Notes under the pieces: generated by a model | Databases searched by the model: none | What the model was told of the DNA's origin: nothing | The model's input: only the letters and a program-made list of their open reading frames with translations | Source: Blasia pusilla | Lineage: Eukaryota; Marchantiophyta; Marchantiopsida; Blasiales | Assembly (NCBI GenBank): GCA_050084515.1 | Contig: CM114271.1 | Location: 53,320,001-53,384,000, forward strand | Length of the DNA stretch: 64,000 nucleotides | Direction of reading: 5' to 3' | Shown here: one piece after another, positions 20,904 to 32,179 of the stretch | Layout: each line of letters starts with the position of its first letter | Position numbering within the stretch: the stretch's first letter is position 1 | Made by a program: the position numbers and the translations under genes

Positions 20904-22270
20904 ATAAGTTTGCTATTGTAAGGCTCATATTCTCATATATGCCTTCTTCTTGAAGCAAAACTTTGCATTGTGATCCTTTATCCCACAATAATTGCAAGAT
21001 CCAAGGATCCTCTGCTGCTAACCTCGACCCCAACGGTTTCCACCATCACCACCTTGTGATTGTGTCTGGTACTGGTTCGTAGTTGATTGAGTGACGTTAT
21101 ATTGAGTGCCTCTTCCTCCATATGCTTGATATCCACCACAACCACGAAAGCTTCTGCCATGATCCCTGCCTCTGTTTGATCCATAACATGCAAATAGCGC
21201 ACTCTCTTGCAGACTAGACAAACTATCGCTGCCTACTAGGCGCATCTCTTCACTGATTAACAATAGGATGAACTCTTGAAAGGTTGGATACTTCTCTCTC
21301 ATAGAGATAGAGGTCTTAAAGGACTTATAATTCTTTGGAACGACTTGAAGAGTGAACAAAATCAGATCATCATCTTCTACTGTCACTCCAATGCTATTCA
21401 ACTCATTAACAATATGTTTGATACTGAAAATATAATCATTGATGCTCTACGATCCTTTCCTCACTTTGCTCAATTGTTCTTTCAATTGAAGCTTTCTGGC
21501 CTTTGTAGATGTCTGGAACACCTTTTCCAATGCATCCCAGGCCTCCTTCGAAATATCAATATCTTGAATGTGACCTATCATTTGCGAACTGATCGTTACT
21601 GAAATGTAGCGGATTACTTGCCTTGCGCGTTTGTTCCAGGTACGAACATTCAAGTTTGTTGAGTCACCTTCTGGCTTGGCCTCATCACTTGTGAGAAGCT
21701 TCTATAGTTCTTGACCCATGAGAAATTATTTCATGCGAAACTTCCAGACATTGTAATTCTTCTTATCTAGTTTCTCGTTGGTCATGGAATACTCCATGAC
21801 CAACGATTTCACTCACAAATAAAGATACTTTCAGGCTCCCCACTGCTCCAATTGAAACATAAGCCACTCCTACACAAAAATTGACCTAAAATTTGCCAAA
21901 ATTGATCAATTGTATGAAAGAACGAGTCCAAATTGGCCTATAGAGAGCAAACTACACAAATTTTCTTCACTGATTGCACTTTCCCACACTGAAATTGCTA
22001 GTGTAGGAGCTCAGAATGTCAGAATCAAACAATTTTGGGTGTGTTGGAAAGCTCTCCACGAGCTCTACAATAGGGGTAGAATTATATTTTGGCGTCATTC
22101 TAGCTGCTGCGGACCCAGATGGCTTAATCGACCAGAAAAGCCCTCACAAACGCCTCCAAAGTTTTATCACCATCAAAGCTCCACTTGAAATTTGCACCCA
22201 CTGAGCTCTGAACAAAATTTCCTTCTCCCAAACTGAAATTATGCCTTCTCTTGCCTCTCTTCTCTCCTCA
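20904..22270 (-). pseudogene. Copia gag (copia2)
   Basis: Pieces in three frames: ISSQMIGHIQDIDISKEAWD with ALEKVFQTSTKARKLQLK (copia gag, UBN2 type), then VVPKNYKSFKTSIS, then a Gly/Arg-rich tail and a zinc-knuckle remnant near 20950-21000. Stops and frame changes separate the pieces. Gag would build the particle. Confidence 0.65.
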
Positions 22271-22297
22271 AACACCAAGAATTTCAAGTGATGTTCT

Positions 22298-22315
22298 CCT
22301 ATCGCTTTGATACCA
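22298..22315 (-). other. Primer-binding site of copia2
   Basis: On the minus strand, TGGTATCAAAGCGATAGG directly follows the LTR end (...TTTTCCACA). TGGTATCA is complementary to the 3' end of plant initiator tRNA-Met, the usual primer for copia elements. Confidence 0.8.
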
Positions 22316-22627
22316 TGTGGAAAACTACTAAAGAAGCATAATTGGTGGGAAACGGCTCTCACTCTCACACACCACCATGGAGAACGAAATTTGCAATGAG
22401 AGAATGAGTGGAGGTTGTTCCCCTACTCAATTATATAGGTTATGTACAAGCAACCCTAACCCTAACCTTAACTATTGTCTCGAGTTAGACTAACTGTGAT
22501 TAACTAACCCTAGTTAAGATAATCGTGCTTAACAGACTAACCAAGATTAAGTTTCCCTACTTCGTGTAAGTACCAAATATAGAAGTTCAGGTGTCTCATG
22601 AGCTTGTCTATAACTCAATCTTCAATA
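22316..22627 (-). repeat. 5' LTR of copia2
   Basis: 312 bases, matching the solo LTR at 30391-30702 in opposite plus-strand orientation. It contains short telomere-like ccctaa repeats near 22450-22470 and an atatagg promoter-like site. Confidence 0.8.
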
Positions 22628-22929
22628 TTTCACTCCTCGAAAAACTAGGGTTTTTAACCTTTGTTTCTATTAATAGAAAAATTTTGCCACGGATCCCCGC
22701 GTTGTCTTTGCATACCAAGGGCTGCGCCCCCGGATGCATCAGGGTGCCCCATACCCTGATGTAATATACGGTTAGATAATCCTAGTAACGCTCCTCCATA
22801 AACCACCTACGTCATATTACTATGACTCCTCCGACGTCTAAGTTGGAACCATCAATCTAGGCTTCTCCTCATACAAGGGGGCCGATCAGATTAATGGTGC
22901 TCAGAGGAGTGGATATTGAGAATCCAAAA
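22628..22929 (-). repeat. Partial copia1 LTR
   Basis: Matches the copia1 LTR from tatttcact...aaaactaggg to gaatccaaaa. It includes the inverted repeat gcatcagggtgccccataccctgatg. The remainder of the LTR is missing at the copia2 border, so copia2 probably inserted into it or recombined with it. Confidence 0.75.
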
Positions 22930-24312
22930 ATTCCTATGCGCTTAAGGTCCTTCCTTTCCCAAACTCACACTCTAGTTTTCCTTCCAACATGGTACTCCGA
23001 GCTGCCGCGGCCCTAAGGACTCACCCGGCTCCCTGACTTCCGCTCTCCCTCTCCAACAAATCCAACCTTTTTCAACGGTTGCCTTAACTGCACAGGGGGG
23101 CCTAGCCCGCACCCATTCCACCTATTATGCAGCCATAATGGCTCTTTCCCTATCCCTGGACCTATAAATCCTTGCTCTCCTCACCTGGCTGCCTTTCTTG
23201 CCGCTCTTGCCACCCTCTTAGCCTTGCTCTAGGCACATGACCCTATGCAAGCCCCAAACCTTGGAGCTTCTTGCTCCTTCCTCCTCCATCGCATTAACTC
23301 TTTCTGCCTTAACTCCCTACTCACGTGCCTATGGACGCACTACCTCTTCCACTTGGGAGCAACACACCTCCCTATGCGCATTATCCCCCTTTGACTCCTT
23401 CCTCTCTATCTCAGCTCCATCGCCCAACCTCCTTCCAAACTTCCAGTGCAAGCTACGGAGCCTGCGTTATCCCCCCATGCTGGACCTAGCAACCATCCGG
23501 CCTACATCACTCCAAAATGGTGCGCCCTATGGCCCCCATCCTCTAGCTTTCAACCTCCCTTTCAACCCTGCACCTTCCTTACCTCAAAAACTCACTTTTT
23601 TAGGCATGCGGCCCTATATGGCCGAGTCTGGCTACACGCTCCCTACACAAGTCTCCCGGCCTGGTAAGTCGACACGCCGCCCAGAACAAACTTTGCCTGA
23701 CTGAAGAAGCACTACGTGGCCCCTATCTACGACCTAATCGACCTAACCCTAGATCCCTAGCTCGCAGCCTTTGCTTGATAGCCCCTCAGTGGCTGCAAGG
23801 CAAAGCTCTCCTTTCCCTGTCCTTCCCAGCATCCCACCGATCTCCCGTCAATGCTACACTCGAGCACCTTGTCCGCCACTTTGTTGCTCTTCTCTAATCC
23901 GTTATTCTCGAAAATCTGAGAAAAATAAGCAGTGCTTCCGCGCACAACCTTTCGAACAGAAAACAACACACACAACGCCACACACGCATCTCTAGAGGCT
24001 CCCCACCAAAAAAATCCATACCAGCCCCGTGACATCTTTCTCATATAAAATCAAGAGTAATAAAAATGGCTAACCTGGCCTAAAACTCCACTCATGAATC
24101 TACATTGGCATATCAAACCACATCCACCCTCTAGTATGACGGAATCCAGACGCTAGCACCCTAACTCTTACACACCCAGACACGTCTATGCAAGAGAGGG
24201 CTCCTAAGGCTCAACATGAGAAAGATGGCTTGAGAAAGCCATCTCTCTCACTCTTATACCCTTGGGAAGAGCCAAAACAGTCTTCCCACAAAAATAGCCC
24301 TACCAACCGTAA
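22930..24312. other. Unassigned pyrimidine-rich DNA
   Basis: A 155-codon plus-strand frame (23237-23704) has low-complexity Pro/Ser/Leu composition and no recognisable domain, so I do not call it. A short match near 23935-23960 to the element A leader suggests old gypsy-related sequence. Confidence 0.3.
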
Positions 24313-24320
24313 CCTGCGTG

Positions 24321-24637
24321 CAAGGTCACATGTGGACAAAGTTCATATCCGTGGACATGTCCATGTCCGTAGACTTATGTCCGTCCTATGGAAGGACCTG
24401 TCCGTATGGGCCCCATATTTCCCTTCTTTCTCATTCCCCTTACTTGCCTCAGTGTTCCATACTCCTCCATTTCTTCCTCTCTCCATCCTCACTCCCTCCT
24501 TCCTCATCCTTGCTTTGCCTTCCATCATGGCCTAAAAGTGTGGGTCCCACCTCTTGGAACCCATGTCCGTGGATATGTCCAGACATGTCCGTCCATGTCC
24601 GTCTAAGGAAGTACTTGTCCGTTTTGGTGCAACCATG
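24321..24637. mobile_element. hAT-type MITE with perfect 8-bp target duplication
   Basis: 317 bases. The ends are CAAGGTCACATGTGG and, from the other strand, CATGGTTGCACC. The flanking direct repeat is cctgcgtg at 24313-24320 and 24638-24645, identical. No coding capacity. It is the same family as 6133-6452, in the other orientation. Confidence 0.85.
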
Positions 24638-24645
24638 CCTGCGTG

Positions 24646-25249
24646 CACAAGTTATCGGATGACCGTTGACTCGATCAACGGATCACCTGCTGGACTAAAA
24701 CCAAAATACAAAAGTTTCCAGAAATAACGTTCTCGACACAATAGACATGTTGTTAACCTCATCCGACATCTCGAGACAAAGTTACACCCGAACAGCCGGC
24801 TGACTCTCTATGTCGTCGACGCGATAGAACTCTATCTACGTCGAAATAAGATGTGACAAAGATACGGCATTGACTCAACACTGAATCCACAACTGTAGAG
24901 ACTGAGCAGTTGCAAACTTAGAAAACATGGATCCTGATTTGAGTGGAAGGGGGAAAGGGAGAAGTTGCATTATTGGCGGAGACACCCAAGCACGGTCTCC
25001 GCCTTTGGATTTGGGATCTAATGGCCAGTTAGATCTAACTAATCCCTCAAGAGTTGTTAAATCTACGTAAATTGGGGAATAGGGGAAGGATTGGGCTATG
25101 ATTAGGTAAGGGTTATCCTTATTTATTTATTTATATTAAATAATTCCCCTCTAATTCTTCTTTTCTTTCCCTTTTTTTCTTTCCTTTTAATTTTTATTAT
25201 TCATGTTCAAGAGTAGATCATGTGTCTTCTATTGTTAATGGAGTTGTTA
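24646..25249. other. Unassigned DNA upstream of the Helitron coding remnant
   Basis: Contains a stem-loop with 9-bp arms at 24975-25003 (GGCGGAGAC and GTCTCCGCC, 11-base loop) and a pyrimidine-rich run near 25150-25190. It could be Helitron 5' flank, but no terminal TC could be assigned. Confidence 0.35.
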
Positions 25250-25789
25250 CCTCCACAACGTACCACTATTCCAAATGCTTCTACAATTCGTCGGTTGTCT
25301 ACTATTGATAAGGTTGTAAGAGTAAATAGATTACTCAATCTTGCAAGGAGACCAAACATCCAAGAAAGTGATATAATTAGGAAGCTTTGATTACAAAAGA
25401 GTCTCAATCATACCAACGGTACGTGTCGTCATACATAGGGTTCTATTACAAAGATATGTCCATCATGTTTTGCCTTACACTGGAAATATGAAATGGTCAG
25501 AGGACCTGGTACAAAGTTTAGTGACTCATATGTCTTATAGCCATGGAAGAATATATATAATCCTCTTGAAAGTTTCTCCTCTATTTTTGAAATCTTTGAT
25601 TTTAGGTGTTGGACCTTGAAGTCTTCATTTTCTTACATATGCTTGAGCTTACAATTTTGCACTGCAACTTGCATCTATTGGAGTCCATGTAAATAAAAAA
25701 ATTAATGGCTCACTAGACTAAGGCAGGATCTATCATTCTATTGGACCCTTACACCTAAAATAGGAAGCATCCCCTATTTGCTCAACTCT
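25250..25789 (+). pseudogene. Helitron RepHel fragment 1 (N-terminal)
   Basis: ITKICPSCFALHWKYE (near 25445-25490) matches the CxxCxALHWxxE start of Helitron proteins. RIYHSIGPL near 25730-25755 then matches the IYHxIGxL motif, with QLY at the insertion point of gypsy C. The frame shifts several times. The first part (before about 25400) is weak. Confidence 0.65.
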
Positions 25790-25794
25790 ACATT

Positions 25795-26427
25795 GTTGTC
25801 CGTATACACAGTTATATACAACATTCATTGTTGTTACCGAATACACAAACAAAAACACAAGATACCATACTAACTCATGGCATCTAAACTTCAAGAACTT
25901 CAAGATAAGTACCAAAATATCCAATAAATCACAAGCACTCAAATGACTCATAATGTGCAATCAAATTGCATCTCTCTCTTATGTCAAACCAAACCCACTT
26001 CCTTGATGAGAGGCTTGGATTACTCACAAGGCGAAGAGGACCATAGCTCTTCCGCCTCATGCCAAAGAGGTTTGACAAAGAGAGAATGAACTCCAAAGCT
26101 CTCTCCTTATATATACCCCCTTCCCTCTCCCAAACTCTCTCCATAGTAACATATGCTCACACGTCACCTCCTTGGCTCTTGATTTGTTGTAGGGGGTCAA
26201 GGGCCACTTCTTGAAATAGAAAGGAAACTCGACTTCTAATGGTAATTCACCTAAAATAGCAAGTCTCCTCATATAGCTACATATGAACCAAAACCAAGAG
26301 AAAATCTATTATCCCAGATAATCCAATGCCTCGATAGGTAATTCTTGACTTCGTAACGTTGTCCTTCAATATCCTTGAAGGCGCTCTACCATAAACTCGC
26401 CGATTTATCTTAAAAGATGTGAAAATT
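25795..26427 (-). repeat. 3' LTR of element C
   Basis: About 633 bases, colinear with the LTR of gypsy B, including the tatatata box (about 26107-26116) and the terminal 130-base block (25795-25924). The exact end is set by the target duplication. Confidence 0.8.
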
Positions 26428-26429
26428 GT

Positions 26430-26544
26430 CAGGCGTATACACAACGTACATTGATATCACCGAATACACACACAAACACACAATATATAATACTAACTCA
26501 TCACATCTAAAAATCGAGACGATAAAGTACCAGAATATCTCCAA
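26430..26544 (-). repeat. 130-base block, copy 1, upstream of the 3' LTR (element C)
   Basis: Same block and same place as 19508-19635 in element B: after the purine tract and before the LTR start. Diverged from its partner at 25795-25924. Confidence 0.7.
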
Positions 26545-26755
26545 TCACCCCCTTAGCTACTGGTTAAGTCTTTCTAACTCCAGATAGCCATGTATTCTTA
26601 TCTACCATGACACATATCTCTAGGGCACTAAGAGCAAAAAGTTCGGGTGCTCATATGGCCCCATGATGGCCCCCTTCTTATCATCCTTATAAAAAATACA
26701 AGTCTAGACATATGAGTACATAGTATATGCTCTATGTACATTTGGGGTATATCTA

Positions 26756-27139
26756 TTATCTCCGAGGAACCCTTTTAATAGGTGGTATCAAACATGCTAA
26801 ATGCCACCCCCTCAAACATCCATTACATACAAGCATTGTGGCTATACCATGGACAAACCTAAACAACATATAATGCAAGCCTATAAGAATTATTGGTAAG
26901 CTTGGAAAACATTTAATTTGATCTTCCAGCTCTTTACAGAATATATCAAATAGAATTGAATCGATACGGTTGTCATGATCATCAACCGTATCATCCATGT
27001 TAGGAAAATGACAAGGTGCATAGTTACGCACATGGTCCTTCCAAACCATACTATGACGTCCCTCCAATAAAAGAAGACCAAATGGAAACATGTCACGCAC
27101 TCTCAAGATGGTGCGTCTTTCAGTCACATCCAACGTCAT
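26756..27139 (-). pseudogene. Integrase tail and degraded PHD finger (element C)
   Basis: MTLDVTERRTILRVRD and GLLLLEGRHSMVWKDHVRN match gypsy B (FLRVRY, VLLLEGRDGMVWKDHVRN). A longer, unrelated-looking linker follows, then ATMLVCNGCLRGWHLACL, the middle of the PHD finger. The first Cys pair is lost (LHYMLF where B has LRCMLC), so the finger cannot fold with both zincs. The frame ends before the last Cys pair. This shows that the finger existed in another copy. Confidence 0.75.
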
Positions 27140-28632
27140 AACTGTCGTCTGCTATAAGTAGACATAGTCTCCCTAAAGAAACCTCTGGATTTTTGTTCAA
27201 TAACCACCTCCTTGAATAGAGAAATACCTCAAAGTATCTTGATTGCGCAATTTCTAAGTTCTCAAATGCCATGGGCATAACTCTCCAAATTAAAACAACT
27301 TAGCCATCTGAGAACATGCTCGCATCCATACATCAAAGTCATCGAGGTTCAAATCCTCACCTGCATTGTAACGAATGGCCGTAGGTAAATCTGGCTCTTG
27401 GCCATAAATCAAGATGCTAAGGATGTCTGCCTACCGGATATTTATCCCATCGCCAACACCAGAAATTGTAGGTCCCAATCTCCTAGGTGACCTCTTTGTA
27501 AGCCATACTTACGTAAACCTCTCTTCACCATCTAAAGAACTCTCTCCGCTAGTCCATCTGCCTTAGGATAATATCGCGAAGTAATGTGCGTGATCATACA
27601 AGGCCTGAAACTCCCCACAAAACTTGGAAACTCCGTACCTTGGTTTGTCAACACCTCAATCGCTGCGCCATATTGACTTTAAGTTAGCACTCGATCTAGA
27701 AAGGCATATGCTACTCCCTTACTCACTTTTTATGGCAATGCAACCAACTCTATCCACTTTCATAAGTACTCAACCATCACCAACACGTAATGATTATGAA
27801 GCTCCGTCACAAGTAGAGATTCTCCAAAATCCAAACTTCATCTATAGCCTAAACCCATGATCAATAGTGGATTTAACCATGGAGTCAGAGCATTGAATGA
27901 TTCCCGAACTCAATCACACACAATGCCTTGGGCAACAAAGTGTTGCACGTCAATCTGCATGCATCACCACTAGTATTATATCTAGAGCAAGTTGTATGTC
28001 TGCTTCACTCCAAAGTGATCCAACTCCTCGTGTGCATGTTGCACCAAACATGCTCTCTACAAAGGATGAGGCACTACACATATTCTATCATCCTCCCAAA
28101 CTCATAGTACATGCATCCCCTCCCACCGAAACCATCTCGCTTATTATAGGTTACGATACTGCTCTCTAGCACCCATTGTGCTCACAACGTTGCCAACACG
28201 TAGGTACTTCAAGACTACTCAATCCTCGTGGATATCTCGGCCGTTTGTCGCCTCCTCACCGGCCTCTGAATCTAAGGGCTTTCCATTAAGCCTCGCCATT
28301 AAAGTCTCATCACTCTGGCTCTTGATAGCCAACAAGCCCAAATAGGTTAACGTGTACCATCTAAGTACCATCTCCTCAGCACTCTCTCCATATCAACGAG
28401 TTCTAGTCGCATCTTGCTAACTCGGACATGGATCACAACTCAAACCATCTGCATCCTGCTTGAGCGTCTCAGATAGATATACCACTTGAAAGTCATACTC
28501 CTACAACAATAGAGCCCATCTCGCAAGCTTCCTTGTAAGCTTGTCAAACCTCATCAACCACTTAAGTGATAGCTAATTGGTAATGACAGTAAAGGGGTTG
28601 CCGAATAAATAACACATGAAATGTACGACAAC
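27140..28632 (-). pseudogene. Integrase remnant (element C)
   Basis: Nucleotide similarity to the gypsy B integrase continues on the minus strand. For example, the zinc-binding region lies around 27950-28100 and the core around 27500-27800. The frame is heavily broken and no long open segment remains. Confidence 0.6.
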
Positions 28633-29598
28633 TCACACTACATCCAAGCACTCACCTTCATATGAGCTATACTTAGCCTCTGTACCATTGTTTAAGCGAT
28701 TGGCATAAGCCACTAGAAACTCTCTTTCCTCATCATCATGCTCAGTTATCATTGTTCCGAGCCCCAACATACTCCAATCTGTATGAAATTGGAAAGGACG
28801 CCCATTGATAGGTCTCCTCAATACGGACATCAACTTGTCCTTGAGTAGTTGGAATGCTCATCCTCCGAATGCCACTCGTGATCCATCTTGGTTAGTAAGA
28901 TTAGTGGCGTTGAAATCGAACTAAACCCTTGACGTACCATAAATAGAAGTTTTCCAATCCCATAAATGCGCGAACTCGACTCACATTTGTAGGGTGTGGA
29001 ATGTGAGATAGCCTCTATCTTTTTTTGTTGAACACAAAGGCCACATGGATATATCGTATGACCCAAGTACTCAATCTAGTCGTAGAAGAACTTGCACTTG
29101 CCTAGATGTCGCTTCAGCCCATGTAACTTCAATCATCAAAACACCTCCTTCACATGGCACTCATGCTCCTCAACCGTGGCGCTAAAGATTTCGATGTCAT
29201 CAATGTAACACCTAGCAAAATCCAAACTTGCCAAGATCCTAACCATGATCTTATGAAAATCTATCGGGGCACTTTTTAATCCAAATAGTAAGAACCACCA
29301 CTAGTATTAAAAATCCTTTTGGTGAGGATCGATGCCCCAACATATCGTCTTCCACCTGTCCTCCGATCTCATAAGCACCTGATGGCATCCGGCTCCGAAA
29401 TCTAAGAAAATGACGACCTTTCCATGCCCAAGAGAATCAAAGATCTCCTTAGGAGTGGGCATGGGATACCTATCAAATTCGTCTATCGATTGATAAATCG
29501 GTAGTCTCTATCCATCTGCATATTCGTTCACTTGTCACGCACATCCTTCTTAGGGAGCATGACAATGGCAAATGCATTCTCTCCATGCGACTTGATGG
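28633..29598 (-). pseudogene. RT and RNase H remnant (element C)
   Basis: RNase H: FHTDWSMLGLGTMITEHDDE and YSSYEGECLDVV match gypsy B. Upstream, RT begins abruptly with SHGENAFAIVM next to LTR sequence at about 29598, and the tether segment (TPLILLTKMDHEWH) can be read. RT is broken by stops and shifts. Confidence 0.7.
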
Positions 29599-29829
29599 GG
29601 TCAAGAGATAATTCTAGAAATGGAAATTTAAACTCTATGTATAATGGTAACTTACCCGAAATAGCAAGTTTCTATATATAGCTCCAAATGAGCCGAAACG
29701 AAGGAAAAACCTGATATCTCAAGTTACCCAAAGCCTAAGCAAGTCATCCTCAAACTCCTAAAAATTTCCTCCAATATCCTAAAAGGCACTCTATCATAAA
29801 CTCGTCGATCCATCCTAAAAGACGTGATA
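29598..29829 (-). repeat. 5' LTR fragment of element C
   Basis: Starts at 29829 with TATCACGTCTTTTAGGAT next to the target duplication. It matches the first third of the 3' LTR (about 26427-26190) and ends in RT sequence. Confidence 0.75.
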
Positions 29830-29834
29830 ACATT

Positions 29835-30385
29835 CATGATTTTACAAATGAATTGGAGAATCGTGGAAGCTTAAGAGTTCGGTTTAGATCTTCTAATCTT
29901 AATATAAGCATCTTGAAAGGGCTACAAGACATATTATATGAACGCAATCCATATGTGAGTATCTTTTGTCATATGGCATATGAAGCAAATGACCTTAATA
30001 TAAGGATCATCCTCAAGGCAAATACAAGAGGTCTTGATACAAAGCATTATAACTTACCAACTTCTTTTGAGGTTGTTGCTATTTTTCCAAGTGATGGAAG
30101 TAAACACATTGAACATTGTGATATACTTGTATAACACAATTTTATACAAGTATACATTAGATACAAGCATAACGTTATAATGTTAGTTATAACGAAGCAT
30201 ATATTCTATTACACTTTGTTCTATTATTTATCTATGGTGAATCAAGGTGGCATCCTTGAATACCCTTTGAGAGACTCAAAGGTTACAGAAGATCCCTACG
30301 ACTGAGCCATGTTATTCATGGGGAGGAAAGACACATTAAGGAAAGATTTGATGGTAATACTATTGAGGAAATAAGGATGAGAGTG
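29835..30385 (+). pseudogene. Helitron RepHel fragment 2
   Basis: An open stretch of 93 codons contains LQDILYERNPYVSIFCHMA and LPTSFEVVAIFPSD, which are the Helitron helicase-like N domain. It then gives ILEYPLRDS, matching the YPLLFPxG region. Stops follow. The left edge continues the fragment 1 reading across the acatt site. Confidence 0.8.
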
Positions 30386-30390
30386 TTACT

Positions 30391-30702
30391 TATTGAAGAT
30401 TGAGTTACAGTCAAGCTCATGAGACACCTGAACTGCTACATTTGGTACTCACACGAAGTAGGGAAGCTTAATCTTTGTTAGTCAGTTAAGCACGATTATC
30501 TTAATTAGGGTTAGTTAATCACAATTAGTATAACTCGAGATTATGGTTAAGGGTAGAGTTAGGGTTGCTTGTACATACCCTATATAATTGAGAAGAGAAC
30601 CAGCCTTCACTCATTCTCTCATTGCAAATTTTGTTCTCCATGGTGGTGTGTGTGTGTGAGAGCCGTTTTTCACCAATTATGCTTGTTTAGTAGTTTTCCA
30701 CA
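30391..30702 (-). repeat. Solo LTR of copia2 family with TSD ttact
   Basis: 312 bases flanked by ttact at 30386-30390 and 30703-30707. Its plus-strand text is the reverse complement of the LTR at 22316-22627, from TATTGAAGATTG to TTTTCCACA. A solo LTR with intact duplication is the usual product of recombination between the two LTRs of one insertion. Confidence 0.85.
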
Positions 30703-30707
30703 TTACT

Positions 30708-32174
30708 ACCTTGCAATTTGCATATTTTTTACTTCAAACGTGGATTAGATGTGAAGATGACAATCAATTATTGTGATATGGTTGATCTCTATGCCACTAT
30801 AGAGATACAATGATTATCACGAGTCTGCTTAAATGAGAAGGATAAACCATGTATCACCTGTGATTATGATCATTATGATATCATTTTAGTAGAAATCCTT
30901 GATCAATCTATCTATCTAAGGTTATATTCTACTATCACTAATTGCATGGTTCAAAGGCCATATGGACCATTAAATCCAAATGCGCTATTTATGGATAAGG
31001 AAACAAAAAAGTGTATTAAAGACTATCCTAAAGCTTTTACGACCAATATTATAGAGACAGAAGATGGTCATCCGATCTATCCCATGTGAAGATCTTTTCA
31101 TCTTTGTTTATCTTTATTACTGTAAGTTTATGAGGCCAATGTAATCATGATTTGTTATTGTGTTTTTCCATATTGGAGAATGGGAGGGTAATAATTTAGC
31201 TTTAACATTCATTGGATAATGGTTGGATAACTTGGATTGTTCCCTAAAATTCTATGTTGTGCACCCTCTTTGATTGTCACATTGATTTGGAGATCATAAG
31301 TAGTATTTCTGCTATCAAGTACTTATATAAATAGGTATATAAGGGATCTAATGGGGTGTAATTTAAGTTTCCAAAGAATATGGATTCATCCAACCCAATC
31401 GATGTTGTTAATGTGACAAGCTGACACCGTCATATCTTGATGCAAAGTATGATTCAGCTAATTGTCAATGATTGCTCTATTGCATTATATTTTGTTTCTC
31501 AACTTCACTTTGAATTCATGCTCCTATCTTGAATACTTTGAATTATTATTTTTCTACATATATCTTTTTTCCTTGAAGGCATGTTGGCGACTCTTTAAGT
31601 TAAGTCTACATGTTGAACTTCTAAGTATTGTGCAATTAGTAGTTCTAAATCATCTTTGAGGGCAACAAATAAAATTCTTCAATGATATTTCCGCTCCTCA
31701 AAATATTTTACAACTAAATAGAGAGACAACTCTCACACAATAGTTTACAGCCAATCTATCCAGCTCCACTCCACAACAATATGTATATATAGATTTTCCT
31801 TCATACTATTTTTGGAATAACAAGACATTGATTCGTAGGTTACAAAAAAGAAAATGCTTATGTCGCTTATATCTTACTCATCCAAATGAATACTTAAAGT
31901 TGTTTGTGTAAAAAAAAATCATATATCATCCTCTAAAGTGATGTATTTATATTGGGATGAGCTTATTTATTTAACTTCTTCATGGATGAAGGAGAAAGTC
32001 ATTGGTTGAAACTATTCCTCCGGAAGCATTTGTATATATATGTAGTTGCTCCTTGAAGCAGCAACTACATACGAATGCTTGAGAAACGTTGATAGAGTAT
32101 TATATCCAACATTCAAGGAGATTGCTATCCAATTGGGACTTCTTGAGGATGATAGGAAAGTGTTCTCTTGCTTT
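30708..32174 (+). pseudogene. Helitron RepHel fragment 3
   Basis: LNEKDKPCITCDYDHYDI, MVQRPYGPLNPNALFMD and CIKDYPKAF correspond to the HGPCG-LNPNxxCM-KxYPKxF block. Further on are pieces like IKYLYKYVYKG and WRLFKLSLH, then YECLRNVDRVLYPTFKE and LGLLEDDRKVFSCFE. Many frame changes. The HUH nuclease motifs expected before the first block are absent. Confidence 0.8.
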
Positions 32175-32179
32175 GAAGA

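Larger units (their letters stand above)
20283..22627 (-). mobile_element. Ty1/copia element copia2, 5' half
   Basis: Minus strand: 5' LTR (22627-22316), primer-binding site (22315-22298), gag with zinc knuckle, then protease, truncated near 20300 against the LTR of gypsy B. Integrase, RT and the 3' LTR are absent. A solo LTR of the same family is at 30391-30702, with the same length of 312 bases. Confidence 0.75.
25795..29829 (-). mobile_element. Ty3/gypsy element C, internally deleted, with TSD acatt
   Basis: The flanking acatt at 25790-25794 and 29830-29834 marks a complete insertion in the Helitron gene. Minus strand: a 5' LTR fragment (29829 to about 29598) joined directly to RT, then RNase H, integrase, PHD remnant, purine tract, 130-base block, and 3' LTR (about 26427-25795). 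Gag, protease and methyltransferase are missing through an internal deletion near 29598. The coding parts match gypsy B. Confidence 0.85.

Noticed and set aside
22450-22475. ccctaa repeats resembling telomere sequence
   Set aside because: Only two or three imperfect units, and they are part of the copia2 LTR; a related form occurs in the solo LTR at 30391-30702.
23237-23704. 155-codon plus-strand open frame
   Set aside because: Pro/Ser/Leu-rich with no motif, in pyrimidine-rich repeat-like DNA. No evidence of a gene.
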